From Cellulophaga sp. HaHaR_3_176 (GTDB lineage: Bacteria > Bacteroidota > Bacteroidia > Flavobacteriales > Flavobacteriaceae): a DNA stretch of 64,000 bases. Where the stretch lies: assembly GCF_019021925.1 (NCBI RefSeq), contig NZ_CP058990.1, positions 1 to 64,000 of the forward strand, written 5' to 3'. The stretch's first letter is position 1. Each line of letters begins with the position of its first letter. Below the pieces are notes generated by a model. It was not told the DNA's origin, ran no database searches, and was given only the letters and a program-made list of their open reading frames with translations. The translations under genes were made by a program, and so were the position numbers. Below, piece by piece: positions 17,263 through 26,299 of the stretch.

Positions 17263-18375
17263 ATGAAAAAAAAGACAACTATTTTTATCTTACTATTTAT
17301 AGTAGTTTCATTCGGTGCAGCAATGTATTATTTGTATCAAAAAAATTCAGAAGACCCTGTTACATATGAGACGGAACAGCCAACAAAAAAAACAATCATA
17401 AAAAAAACAGTAGCAACTGGTAGTATTTTACCTTTAGAAGAAGTGTTGATAAAACCAAATATATCAGGGGTTATTGAAGAGATATATGTAGAAGGTGGCG
17501 ATTATGTAAAATCTGGCGATTTATTAGCAAAAATTAAAATAGTACCAAATTTAAACGCCTTAAATAGCGCAAAAAACACAATAGAAGAATCTAAAATTAA
17601 TTTAGATGACCAAATGCGTAATTTAGAAAGACAAAAAACTTTATTTGATAAAGGAGTAATTTCAAAGGTAGATTTAGAAAGAGCTCAAGTAACTTACGAT
17701 CAGGCAAGACAAGGTTATAACGCGTCACATAAAAACTATGATATTGTAAAAACAGGAACAACAAGAGGTTTGGGTAGCGCAGCAAATACATTGATAAAAG
17801 CTACAGTTAGCGGTATGGTTTTAGAAGTACCTGTTGAAGTTGGTAACCAAGTTATTGAGAGTAATAATTTTAATGAAGGTACTACAATTGCTGCTATAGC
17901 AGATGTTGATAAAATGATTTTTGAAGGAAAGGTAGACGAATCTGAAGTTGGAAAAATAAAAGAAAATTTGCCACTAGAAATTACTGTAGGTGCTATTGAA
18001 AACAAAGTATTTCCCGCAGTTTTAGACTATATAGCGCCAAAAGGAAAAGCCGAAAATGGTGCCATTCAATTTGAAATAAAAGGAACCTTAAAAAAACAAG
18101 ACAGTGTTTTTATTAGAGCAGGATTAAGTGCAAATGCCTCTATTATTTTAGCGAAAGTAGATAGTGTAATATCTATAAAAGAAGCTTTAGTGCAATTTGA
18201 TAAAGAAACGAAAAAGCCTTTTGTAGAATTAAAAACAGGCGATCAGTCTTTTGAAAGAAAAGATATAGAATTAGGCATTAGTGATGGAATTAATGTAGAA
18301 ATTAAGTCTGGGCTTAATTTGTTAGATAAAATTAAAGTCTGGAACCAAATTGAAAAAGAGGAAGAAGAAAATTAA
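17263..18375 (+). CDS. MacA-like periplasmic adaptor, copy 1
   Basis: A 370-residue membrane-fusion protein of the MacA/HlyD class that would link the inner-membrane permeases to a TolC channel. It has an N-terminal membrane anchor (about 5-25) and a split biotinyl-lipoyl-like domain (ISGVIEEIYVEGGDYVKSGDLLAKIK and ATVSGMVLEVPVEVGNQV). Between the halves lies a short coiled-coil hairpin (about 100-160, with LFDKGVISKVDLERAQ), followed by a beta-barrel and a membrane-proximal domain. It is closely similar to copy 2 at 21744, including the ESNNFNEGTTIAAIADVDKMIFEGKVDE region. It ends in an acidic KEEEEN tail. Confidence 0.9.
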   Translation: MKKKTTIFILLFIVVSFGAAMYYLYQKNSEDPVTYETEQPTKKTIIKKTVATGSILPLEEVLIKPNISGVIEEIYVEGGDYVKSGDLLAKIKIVPNLNALNSAKNTIEESKINLDDQMRNLERQKTLFDKGVISKVDLERAQVTYDQARQGYNASHKNYDIVKTGTTRGLGSAANTLIKATVSGMVLEVPVEVGNQVIESNNFNEGTTIAAIADVDKMIFEGKVDESEVGKIKENLPLEITVGAIENKVFPAVLDYIAPKGKAENGAIQFEIKGTLKKQDSVFIRAGLSANASIILAKVDSVISIKEALVQFDKETKKPFVELKTGDQSFERKDIELGISDGINVEIKSGLNLLDKIKVWNQIEKEEEEN

Positions 18376-18517
18376 TATTTTATAAAATTTAAAGAATAAG
18401 GTGATTCTGGAGAAAGCGAGTCATTTTAACATTTTTTTTAGATATTAATCTGTAACATTATTTAGCTCTCGAAGTCTAACTAGTGGAGTAAAAACCAAAC
18501 AACTAACAAAACGAATC

Positions 18518-19219
18518 ATGATAGAAATTAAAAATCTTCATAAATCATATAAAATGGGAAGCAATTCCCTTCATGTATTAAAAGGTATAAATTTTTCTGT
18601 AGAAGAAGGGGAGCTAGTTGCAATTATGGGTTCTTCAGGATCAGGGAAATCTACCTTACTAAATATTTTAGGAATGCTGGATGAGTTAGATGAGGGTTCT
18701 TATACCTTAGATAATGTTCCAATTAAAAACTTAAATGAAACAAAAGCGGCTCAATATCGAAATAAATTTTTAGGTTTCATTTTTCAATCTTTTAACTTGA
18801 TAAATTATAAGAGTGCGGCTGAAAATGTAGCATTACCACTATACTATCAAAAAGTAGGAAGAAAAGAACGTCAAGAAAAGGCTCTAAAATATTTAGAGCA
18901 AGTAGGTCTTAAACAATGGGCAACCCATTTGCCAAGTGAGCTTTCAGGTGGGCAAAAACAACGTGTGGCAATTGCAAGAGCAATGGCGGCAGAACCAAAA
19001 GTTTTGTTAGCAGATGAGCCAACAGGGGCTTTAGATAGTAAAACTTCTTATGAGGTTATGGATTTGATTCAGAAAATTAACGATGCAGGTAACACTATTT
19101 TGATAGTAACACATGAGCCTGATATTGCAGATATGTGTAAGCGTATTGTGCATTTAAAAGATGGCGTTATTGTCGAAGATAAAAAAATAGAACAGGTTAG
19201 AGCACAGCAATATGTTTGA
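18518..19219 (+). CDS. MacB/LolD-type ABC transporter ATP-binding protein
   Basis: A 233-residue stand-alone ATPase that powers the exporter. Walker A is GSSGSGKST (38-46), the Q-loop is in GFIFQSFNL, the signature is LSGGQKQR (142-149), Walker B is VLLADEP with catalytic Glu167, and the switch His is H199. The length and sequence are typical of the MacB/LolD/FtsE group. It lies between the two permease-adaptor modules and overlaps permease A2 by eight bases. It is the only ATPase in the block, so it probably serves both permease pairs. A 142-base gap before it leaves room for its own promoter. Confidence 0.95.
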   Translation: MIEIKNLHKSYKMGSNSLHVLKGINFSVEEGELVAIMGSSGSGKSTLLNILGMLDELDEGSYTLDNVPIKNLNETKAAQYRNKFLGFIFQSFNLINYKSAAENVALPLYYQKVGRKERQEKALKYLEQVGLKQWATHLPSELSGGQKQRVAIARAMAAEPKVLLADEPTGALDSKTSYEVMDLIQKINDAGNTILIVTHEPDIADMCKRIVHLKDGVIVEDKKIEQVRAQQYV

Positions 19220-20441
19220 TAGAGACATTTGGCAAGAAATTATTTATAGTATAAAAAATAACAGGCTTCGTACCTTTTTAACAGGGTTTTCGGTAGGTTG
19301 GGGTATTTTTATACTAGTACTTTTACTAGCTTCTGTAAACGGAATGCAAAATGGATTTTATCTGCGATTTAATGATGATGCTACAAATGCCATATTTATT
19401 AGAACAGGTAATACTACTAAGGCATATGCTGGTTTTGAGATAAATAGAAGAATTCAGCTTAAGAATGATGATATTGAATATATTCAAAAAAGTTTTCCTG
19501 ATGCAGTAGAGTATATAAGTGCGCGGTATTATGCAAGTGCAAATGCTAGATATAAAAGCGAAACAGGCTCTTATGGTGTTCAAGCCGTTCACCCTGATCA
19601 TCAAATGATTGAAAAAACGATTATAACAAAAGGTCGATATATTAATTCAAATGATTTAGCCTCGAAAGCGAAAGTAGCTGTAATAGGTAGAAAAGTAAAA
19701 CAAGACTTATTTAAAGAAGAAGAAGCACTTGGAAAGTTTGTTGAATTTAATGGTTTGCCATTTAGAGTTGTAGGTATTTTTACAGATGAAGGTGATGATA
19801 ATGCGGAGCGTAAGATTTACGCGCCAATTACAACTTACCAAGGTATCTACGGTAACACGGATAATATTAATGATATAGCACTAACCTATAACCCTAATTT
19901 TGATTTAACGAAAGCACTCGGTTTCTCTAGAAGATTAGAAAGTATATTTAAACGTAGGCATAAAGTATCGCCAGACGACCAGTCAGGGATTAGAGTTTGG
20001 AACTATGCAGAAGCTTTTTCTGATATAAGTAGTTTTACGGGGGTGCTAAATGTTATTGGTATTGTTGTAGGTCTTTTAATTTTAATAGCAGGTATTGTTG
20101 GTATTGGTAACATAATGGTGTTTACAGTAAAAGAACGAACTAAAGAAATAGGAATTAGAAAAGCATTGGGTGCAGAACCTAGTCAAATTATAAAATTAGT
20201 AATATTAGAGTCTGTTTTTATTACTGCAATGTCTGGATTTATAGGGTTGTTATTTGCTACGAGTATTTTAGCGGTAATAGGTCCGCATATCCAATCTCCT
20301 GCATTTGCAAATCCTTCTGTGAGTTTTTCTACCGTTTTTACAGCTACAGTTATACTTATTGTAGCAGGCGTTTTTGCAGGGTTAATACCAGCGTTGAAAG
20401 CAGCAAATATTAAACCAATTGTAGCACTTAGAGATAAATAA
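19212..20441 (+). CDS. MacB/FtsX-type ABC transporter permease A2
   Basis: A 409-residue permease, the counterpart of A1 in the second module. It starts [20 protein letters not shown], has one helix near residue 20-43, a periplasmic domain, and the FtsX segment GIGNIMVFTVKERTKEIGIRKALGAEP before the last helices. The start codon lies within the last codons of the ATPase gene (eight-base overlap), a sign of coupled translation and a fixed stoichiometry. Permease B2 starts two bases after its stop codon. The closest relative in the window is A1; the adjoining B permeases form a separate pair. Confidence 0.9.
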   Translation: MFDRDIWQEIIYSIKNNRLRTFLTGFSVGWGIFILVLLLASVNGMQNGFYLRFNDDATNAIFIRTGNTTKAYAGFEINRRIQLKNDDIEYIQKSFPDAVEYISARYYASANARYKSETGSYGVQAVHPDHQMIEKTIITKGRYINSNDLASKAKVAVIGRKVKQDLFKEEEALGKFVEFNGLPFRVVGIFTDEGDDNAERKIYAPITTYQGIYGNTDNINDIALTYNPNFDLTKALGFSRRLESIFKRRHKVSPDDQSGIRVWNYAEAFSDISSFTGVLNVIGIVVGLLILIAGIVGIGNIMVFTVKERTKEIGIRKALGAEPSQIIKLVILESVFITAMSGFIGLLFATSILAVIGPHIQSPAFANPSVSFSTVFTATVILIVAGVFAGLIPALKAANIKPIVALRDK

Positions 20442-20442
20442 T

Positions 20443-21699
20443 ATGTGGCTGTTAGATAGAGATTTGTGGAGAGAGATTTTTAACACACTAAGCAAGAATA
20501 TGTTTCGAACATTTCTTACTATGTTAGGGGTGATTTTTGCTATGCTTATTTTAATGTTATTATTAGGTTCGGCAAACGGAATGAGTAATGGCTTTAATAA
20601 AATATTTGCAGGCACAGCTTCTAATAGTCTTTTTGTTTGGAGCCAAAGTACATCGGAACCTTATAAGGGTTTTGAAAGAGGGAGAAAAATAAATTTCAGA
20701 TTAGAAGATGCAGATATTTTAAAAAAGCAAATTCCAGAAATTGATGTTTTAGCACCTCGTATAGAATTAGGTAGCCATAACGGTATTGTTACAGTGTATA
20801 GAAACGGTAGAAAAAGTGGATCATCTGTTTATGGCGATTATCCAGATATTGATGAAATAACCAAAAAACAACTAGTAAAAGGCCGTTTTATAAATAGTAA
20901 TGATATTGCTGCTAATAAAAAAATATGTGTTATTGGTGAAGAAACTTTTAAGTTGCTATTTGATAAAAATGAAGAAGCTATTGGCCAAGATATTCGGATA
21001 AATGGAATATTTTTTACTGTTGTTGGTATTTTTAAGCCAAGCAAAAATATAAATATTGATGGTGAAAATGCTGTATTTATTCCATTTACGACTTTCCAAA
21101 AAGCGTATGGGTCAGGTGATCGAATGGGGTGGATGGCTATTTCTGTTAAAGAAGGAAAACAAGTTGCAGAAGTAGAACAAAAAATTAAAAAACTTTTAAA
21201 AGTTAAATATGATATTTCTCCAAAAGATGAAAGAGCGATAGGAAGTTTTGATATGTCCGAGATATTCAACAACATATCTGCATTTACAGTAGTGTTGAAA
21301 GCTTTTTCTTTTTTTATCGGAATTTTTACATTGTTAGCGGGTGTAATTGCGATTAGTAATATCCTTTTAATAACCGTAAAAGAGCGTACAAAAGAAATAG
21401 GAGTGAGAAGAGCTTTAGGTGCTACGCCTAAAGTAGTGAAAAGACAGATTGTGTTAGAGGCAATCGTATTAACAAGTTTTGCGGGTTTAATTGGCTTTGC
21501 AATTTCAGTAGGAATACTAGGCGTATTAGATGTTATGTTTGGGAGTGGTGATGAATTTCCTTTCGCAAACCCGATGGTTAGTATACCTCAATTTTTGATT
21601 TCATTTATTTTAATGGTAGGCCTCAGTGTTTTAATAGGATTGATACCTGCTAATAGAGCCATAAGAATAAAACCTATAGATGCCCTAAGGGAAGAATAA
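20443..21699 (+). CDS. MacB/FtsX-type ABC transporter permease B2
   Basis: A 418-residue permease homologous to B1. It starts MWLLDRDLWREIFNTLSKNMFR, with a helix near 22-45 and the terminal FtsX domain carrying AISNILLITVKERTKEIGVRRALGATP. A shared stretch with B1 is SLFVWSQSTSEPYKGFERGRK. It likely dimerises with A2 in the inner membrane and shares the ATPase at 18518. The MacA-like adaptor follows after 44 bases. Two stretches on the opposite strand stay open for up to 145 codons but are shadows of this gene. Confidence 0.9.
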   Translation: MWLLDRDLWREIFNTLSKNMFRTFLTMLGVIFAMLILMLLLGSANGMSNGFNKIFAGTASNSLFVWSQSTSEPYKGFERGRKINFRLEDADILKKQIPEIDVLAPRIELGSHNGIVTVYRNGRKSGSSVYGDYPDIDEITKKQLVKGRFINSNDIAANKKICVIGEETFKLLFDKNEEAIGQDIRINGIFFTVVGIFKPSKNINIDGENAVFIPFTTFQKAYGSGDRMGWMAISVKEGKQVAEVEQKIKKLLKVKYDISPKDERAIGSFDMSEIFNNISAFTVVLKAFSFFIGIFTLLAGVIAISNILLITVKERTKEIGVRRALGATPKVVKRQIVLEAIVLTSFAGLIGFAISVGILGVLDVMFGSGDEFPFANPMVSIPQFLISFILMVGLSVLIGLIPANRAIRIKPIDALREE

Positions 21700-21743
21700 T
21701 ATATAATAACAACGAAAACAAACTAACAATCAAATTACATCAA

Positions 21744-22865
21744 ATGAATAAGTACTTAAAATACGGATTAATAGGATTTTTGTGTTTTGCAATTTTAGGC
21801 GCTATTGTCTTTTTTATTAAAAAGAATAGTACTCCTGCAAAACTATACGAAACAGAGACTTTAGTTAAAAGAGATATAGTTAATAAAGTAGTTGTTACAG
21901 GGAAAGTAATTCCTGAAGATGAAATAGAAATCAAACCTCAGATTTCAGGTATTATTGAAAAAATATATCTTGAAGAAGGTACTCTAGTAAAGGCTGGAGA
22001 TTTAATAGCCGTTATAAAAGTTGTTCCGAATGAGCAATCTTTAAACAATGCAAGAGGTAGAATTTCAAATGCAAATTTAGCTTTAAACAATGTTAAAATA
22101 GAATATGATAGGAATAAATCTTTATTTGATAAAGGTGTAATCTCTAGTCAAGATTTTAATAGTGTACAATTACAATTCAACCAAGCACAGCAAGAGTTAA
22201 AGAATGCTAATAGCGATTATCAAATAATTAGAGTAGGTTCTGCAAATGGTTCATCGAGTGCGAATACTAATATTAGAGCAACCGTGTCAGGTACAATTTT
22301 AGAAATTCCGGTTGAAGAAGGAGACCAAGTTATTGAGAGTAATAATTTTAATGACGGAACTACTATCGCAACTATTGCTGATATGAGTAAAATGATATTT
22401 GAAGGCGAAGTAGATGAGGCTGAGGTTGGAAAACTAAAGTTGGGTATGCCTTTAAAAATTAATTTAGGAGCGCTTGATAAAACAACATTCGAGGCATTGT
22501 TAAAATTTATAGCCCCTAAAGGCATAGAAGAAGATGGAGCAGTTCAGTTCAGAATTGAAGGTGATTTGGTCGTTAATGATAGTGTAAATGTAAGGGCAGG
22601 TTATAGTGCAAATGCATCGATTGTATTAGAAGAGAAAAAAGATGTATTATCTATAAAAGAAGCCTTGCTTCAGTTTGATAAAAAAACGCAAAAACCTTAT
22701 GTAGAGATTGAAACTGCAGAAAATGAGTTTGAAAGAAAAGAACTTGTTTTAGGTGTTAGTGATGGTATCGATGTGGAAGTTGTTTCAGGTTTAGATGAAA
22801 ATGCTAAAATTAAAGTATGGAACGAATTAGATAAAAATAAGGATGAATCTTCTAAAGAAGACTAA
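21744..22865 (+). CDS. MacA-like periplasmic adaptor, copy 2
   Basis: A 373-residue membrane-fusion protein. Its N-terminal anchor is at about 5-25, then ISGIIEKIYLEEGTLVKAGDL, a short hairpin containing LFDKGVISSQDFNSVQLQ, and the second lipoyl half ATVSGTILEIPVEEGDQV. Beta-barrel and proximal domains follow. The resemblance to copy 1 runs along the whole length, so the two arose by duplication of the permease-permease-adaptor unit. The TolC gene follows 30 bases after its stop, placing all parts of a tripartite exporter together. Confidence 0.9.
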   Translation: MNKYLKYGLIGFLCFAILGAIVFFIKKNSTPAKLYETETLVKRDIVNKVVVTGKVIPEDEIEIKPQISGIIEKIYLEEGTLVKAGDLIAVIKVVPNEQSLNNARGRISNANLALNNVKIEYDRNKSLFDKGVISSQDFNSVQLQFNQAQQELKNANSDYQIIRVGSANGSSSANTNIRATVSGTILEIPVEEGDQVIESNNFNDGTTIATIADMSKMIFEGEVDEAEVGKLKLGMPLKINLGALDKTTFEALLKFIAPKGIEEDGAVQFRIEGDLVVNDSVNVRAGYSANASIVLEEKKDVLSIKEALLQFDKKTQKPYVEIETAENEFERKELVLGVSDGIDVEVVSGLDENAKIKVWNELDKNKDESSKED

Positions 22866-22895
22866 TCACTAAATAGAATCATCAAATCAAAAAAT

Positions 22896-24245
22896 ATGAA
22901 ATTTAAAATAGCATCTTTATTAATAGTTTTTGCATTTACCGTTGGTAGTTCGCAAGTAAAAAAGTGGACATTAGAAGAATGTGTTTCGTATGCCGTGGAT
23001 AACAACTTATCTATTGAACAATATGAACTAGACTTGCAAAGTGTGCAAATTGAAAAGTCAGATGCATTAGGTGCTTTTCTACCTAATTTAAATGCTACGA
23101 ATTCAATTTCGAGTAATACAGGTTTTTCAATTAACCCTACGAATAACCTGCCAACAAATACGACTAGTTTTAACGTAAGTGGGAGTATATCTTCAAACGT
23201 TACTCTATATGATGGTTTACGAAATATACATAATTTTAATCGTGCAAAGCTAAACGCAATGGCAAGCCAGTATCGTTTAGATGATTTAAAAGATGATATT
23301 CGTTTAAATGTAGCTAATGCATATTTGTTAGTTTTGTCTAATAAGGAATCTTTGCGTGTTTTTAAAGCGCAGTATAATGTTACACAGCAAGATTTAAAGC
23401 GTACAAATGAGTTGGTTGAGGCGGGTGTTGTACCTAGAGGAGATTTGTTGGAAATAGAAGCAACTGTAGCTAATCAAGAACAGCAAATTGTAAATTCAGA
23501 AAACAGTATTATAATTTCAAAAATAAACTTAGCACAGTTATTACAAATTACAGATTACGAAAATTTTGATATTGCAGACGAATCATTTGATGTGCCACCT
23601 TCAGAGGTTATAACAAATACGCCTAAAACTATTTTTGATAAGGCTTTAACGTATAGAAATGATATTAAATTTTCTGAATTAAATGTTGATTTAGCTGAAA
23701 AAGATTTGAAAATAAGTAAAGGAGCATTACTGCCAACGCTTACAGGGTTTTTTAACTATGGATCTAGATATTCAGATGCAACTACACTTTTAGATGGTAA
23801 TAACAGTCCGTTCACGCCAAGCTTTAAAGATCAACTTTGGATTTTTGACGGCTTCTCTTATGGAGCGCAATTAAATATTCCAGTATTTAATGGGTTTAGT
23901 GTAAAAAACAATATTAAAAGATCTAAAATAAATATAGATAAAGCGAAGTTGCAGTTGGAGCAAGAGAAGCTCGCACTTGAAACAAATATCAATCAAGCAT
24001 ATGTAGATGTTAAAAGTTTTTCAAAAGCTTATGAGGCTGCTCAAAAAACTTTAGATGCTCGAAAATTAGCTTATGATTACTCTAAAGAACGTTTTGATGT
24101 TGGTTTAATGAACTCTTTTGATTTTAGTCAGGCACAGTCAAGAGTAGAAGATGCAGAAGCGCAGTTAGTTAGAACAAAGTATGATTATATTTTCAGACTA
24201 AAAGTATTAGAGTTTTACTTTGGTTTGCCTTTAACTTTAAAATAA
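22896..24245 (+). CDS. TolC family outer-membrane channel protein
   Basis: A 449-residue outer-membrane efflux protein with a signal peptide (MKFKIASLLIVFAFTVGSSQ). It carries two repeats of the long coiled-coil type. The first begins with WTLEECVSYAVDNN; the second has the typical VPVFNGFSVKNNIKRSKI and AYVDVKSFSKAYEAAQ. The C-terminal helix repeat shows the family's RFDVGLMNSFDFSQAQSRVEDAEAQL. As the last gene of the exporter block it provides the exit duct for both adaptor copies. A terminator follows 22 bases after the stop. Confidence 0.92.
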   Translation: MKFKIASLLIVFAFTVGSSQVKKWTLEECVSYAVDNNLSIEQYELDLQSVQIEKSDALGAFLPNLNATNSISSNTGFSINPTNNLPTNTTSFNVSGSISSNVTLYDGLRNIHNFNRAKLNAMASQYRLDDLKDDIRLNVANAYLLVLSNKESLRVFKAQYNVTQQDLKRTNELVEAGVVPRGDLLEIEATVANQEQQIVNSENSIIISKINLAQLLQITDYENFDIADESFDVPPSEVITNTPKTIFDKALTYRNDIKFSELNVDLAEKDLKISKGALLPTLTGFFNYGSRYSDATTLLDGNNSPFTPSFKDQLWIFDGFSYGAQLNIPVFNGFSVKNNIKRSKINIDKAKLQLEQEKLALETNINQAYVDVKSFSKAYEAAQKTLDARKLAYDYSKERFDVGLMNSFDFSQAQSRVEDAEAQLVRTKYDYIFRLKVLEFYFGLPLTLK

Positions 24246-24267
24246 TTAATTTTTATTTTCTTTCAAT

Positions 24268-24302
24268 AGCTCATACTGTGTAAAAATAGTGTGGGCTTTT
24301 TT
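24268..24302 (+). terminator. Terminator of the exporter operon
   Basis: A ten-base-pair stem (24268-24277 with 24288-24297, two G-T wobbles), a ten-base loop and a T run. The GTG that would extend the tsaB frame (24291) lies inside this stem, arguing against the longer tsaB start. Confidence 0.82.
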
Positions 24303-24335
24303 GTTGTCTTACTTGAATGTATATTTGCAGATAAT

Positions 24336-25016
24336 ATGGCAATAATTTTAAATTTAGAGACAGCAACAACTAACTGTTCTGTTAGTTTGGCTAAAGAAGG
24401 TCAACTATTAGCTCTTAAGGAGTTTGATAGTGCGAGTTTTTCGCATGCAGAACAATTACATTTATTTATAGAAGATGTTTTAAAAGAAGCTGAAGTTTCT
24501 TTAAAAGAAGTAAACGCTATTGCTGTGAGTAAGGGCCCTGGTTCATATACGGGTTTGCGAATAGGTGTTTCGGCAGCTAAAGGTTTGTGTTTTTCTTTAG
24601 ATATTCCATTAATTGCAATTGCAACTCTGGAGAGTATGGTAGTGCAGTCAATTGGTGATTCTATAGATTTTGTTATTCCTGTTTTAGATGCAAGAAGAAT
24701 GGAAGTATATTCATGCGTGTTTGATAAAAACATGAAAGAAATTAGAGAAACTAAAGCTGAAATTATAGATGAGAATTCTTTTTCAGAATTTGCAGCAAAA
24801 GGAAAAGTATTGTTGTTAGGTAGTGGGGTTGAAAAATGTATAGAAATGCTCTCAGTTAACGGTAATTTTAGTTTTAACACAAAAGTAATTCCTTCATCTA
24901 AAGAAATGGCTATGTTGTCATATAAAAAGTTCAAAGAAAACAACTTAGAAAATGTTGCTTACTTTGAACCTTATTATTTAAAAGATTTTGTGCTTCTTAA
25001 AAAGAAAAAAGCTTAG
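24336..25016 (+). CDS. tsaB: tRNA threonylcarbamoyladenosine biosynthesis protein TsaB
   Basis: TsaB is the inactive ASKHA-fold partner of TsaD; with TsaE it makes the t6A37 modification in ANN-decoding tRNAs. The ATG at 24336 gives a 226-residue protein beginning MAIILNLETATTNCSVSL, the family N-terminus. A 15-residue upstream extension from a GTG would start within a terminator stem and is rejected. The segments KGPGSYTGLRIGVSAAKGL and VIPVLDARRMEVYSC are diagnostic. A TATATTTG box at 24320-24327 is only eight bases from the start codon. Its stop codon lies two bases from the stop of the convergent mscS gene. Confidence 0.94.
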   Translation: MAIILNLETATTNCSVSLAKEGQLLALKEFDSASFSHAEQLHLFIEDVLKEAEVSLKEVNAIAVSKGPGSYTGLRIGVSAAKGLCFSLDIPLIAIATLESMVVQSIGDSIDFVIPVLDARRMEVYSCVFDKNMKEIRETKAEIIDENSFSEFAAKGKVLLLGSGVEKCIEMLSVNGNFSFNTKVIPSSKEMAMLSYKKFKENNLENVAYFEPYYLKDFVLLKKKKA

Positions 25017-25018
25017 AT

Positions 25019-25837
25019 CTATTTATTATATTGTACTACTTGAGGGAATGGTATTTCAATACCTTCCTCATCAAACCTAAGTTTTGTTTGTTCAATTACA
25101 TTAAAATGGGCATCCCAAAAAAGAGGGTTTTCTGCCCAAAAACGTAAAGTTAAATTTACTGAGCTATCAGCAAGTGCATCAACGTAAACTACTGGTGCGG
25201 GCTCTTTTAAAATTTTTTCTTCCTTAGCACAAATATCTAAAAGTATTTCTTTTGCTTTTTTAAGATTAGAGCCATAACCAATACCTATAGTTTGCTTATC
25301 TCTTCTCGTGTCTTGAGCATTATAGTTAATAATATTATTGTTTGATAATTGTCCGTTAGGTACTATTGCAATTTGGTTTCCGAAAGTGGTTAATTTAGTA
25401 GTAAAAATTGAAATTTCTTTTACTGTGCCATCAACACCTTGTGCGCTAATAAAATCACCAACCTTAAATGGTTTAAATAATAATATTAAAACCCCTCCAG
25501 CAAAATTAGCTAATGAACCTTGTAATGCTAAACCAATTGCTAAACCCGCAGCACCAATAATAGCTACTAGAGATGATGATTGTACACCTAATTGCGTAAT
25601 TACAAGTACAAAAAGCATAATCTTAAGCCCCATACTAATCAGACTTTGTAAAAAAGTCTCTAAAGAAGGGTCGTAATCATGTTTCAAAAAGAATTTTCTA
25701 ACCAATCGGTTTATAAATTTAATAAGCCACAGACCTATAAAAAAAATCACAATAGCTAAAATTAGGTTTGGCAATGCTTTCCAAATCCAATTAATAGCAT
25801 TGTCCATATGTTCTTGATAATTTGTAAGTTTCTCCAT
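25019..25837 (-). CDS. MscS-type small-conductance mechanosensitive channel
   Basis: A 272-residue mechanosensitive channel of the MscS family, which vents solutes on hypo-osmotic shock. Three membrane segments occupy about 20-45, 60-85 and 90-125. The pore helix is GAAGLAIGLALQGSLANFAGG, rich in Gly and Ala, followed by a cytoplasmic beta domain with PFKVGDFISAQGVDGTVKEI and VPNGQLSNN, both family signatures. The length is close to that of E. coli MscS. The gene is convergent with tsaB with only two bases between the stops, and no separate terminator is seen there. Confidence 0.94.
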   Translation of the reverse strand: MEKLTNYQEHMDNAINWIWKALPNLILAIVIFFIGLWLIKFINRLVRKFFLKHDYDPSLETFLQSLISMGLKIMLFVLVITQLGVQSSSLVAIIGAAGLAIGLALQGSLANFAGGVLILLFKPFKVGDFISAQGVDGTVKEISIFTTKLTTFGNQIAIVPNGQLSNNNIINYNAQDTRRDKQTIGIGYGSNLKKAKEILLDICAKEEKILKEPAPVVYVDALADSSVNLTLRFWAENPLFWDAHFNVIEQTKLRFDEEGIEIPFPQVVQYNK

Positions 25838-25980
25838 GCTTTAAACTCTATTACTTTATTTTAATTTTCTTTTCAGTGCAAAGAAAATTAAACCTAATTT
25901 AAAAACCTATACAAACTGGTGATTACGGCAAAACTTAACGGAATAGTGTCATTTATTAACAGTTAATTATAATTGGGCAT

Positions 25981-26006
25981 AAAAAAAGCGCATGAAATGC
26001 GCTTTT
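25981..26006 (-). terminator. Terminator after the dodecin gene
   Basis: The stem AAAAGCGCAT / ATGCGCTTTT with a three-base loop; on the minus strand it is followed by seven T residues. It lies 21 bases downstream of the dodecin stop codon. Confidence 0.85.
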
Positions 26007-26027
26007 GTATTTTTCAAAAAGTGAAAA

Positions 26028-26228
26028 CTATTTAATTTCGAAAGTGATTTTTACATTAACTCTGTATTCTGAGATTTCCCCATTGTCTACAGAGGCACTT
26101 TGTTCATTAATATAAACAGATCGAATATTTTTCACGCTTTTCGAGGCTTGAGAAACAGCTTTTTTGGCTGCATCTTCCCAACTTTTTTCTGAACTAGCTA
26201 AAACTTCAATAACTTTTAAAATTGCCAT
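26028..26228 (-). CDS. Dodecin family protein
   Basis: Dodecins are small proteins that assemble into hollow dodecamers storing or buffering flavins. The 66-residue protein has the usual order of strand, helix and two strands (MAILKVIEVLASSEKSWEDAA, then VKNIRSVYINEQSASVDNGE, then YRVNVKITFEIK). Bacterial dodecins commonly have a Trp in the WEDA helix; Trp17 fills that place. It is a single-gene unit: it has its own terminator and a 71-base gap to the nfu gene upstream. Confidence 0.92.
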   Translation of the reverse strand: MAILKVIEVLASSEKSWEDAAKKAVSQASKSVKNIRSVYINEQSASVDNGEISEYRVNVKITFEIK

Positions 26229-26299
26229 AATGATTTTTTATTTTGTGTTTCCTTAAAGCTAAGAAATTTAAATTTGTTTAAAGAATACTTAATAAAAGA

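Noticed and set aside
20838..21275. 145-codon open frame on the minus strand
   Set aside because: Antisense shadow of permease B2.
24401..24943. 180-codon open frame on the minus strand
   Set aside because: It lies wholly inside tsaB, which has strong family motifs; the reverse frame is a codon-bias shadow with no recognisable features.
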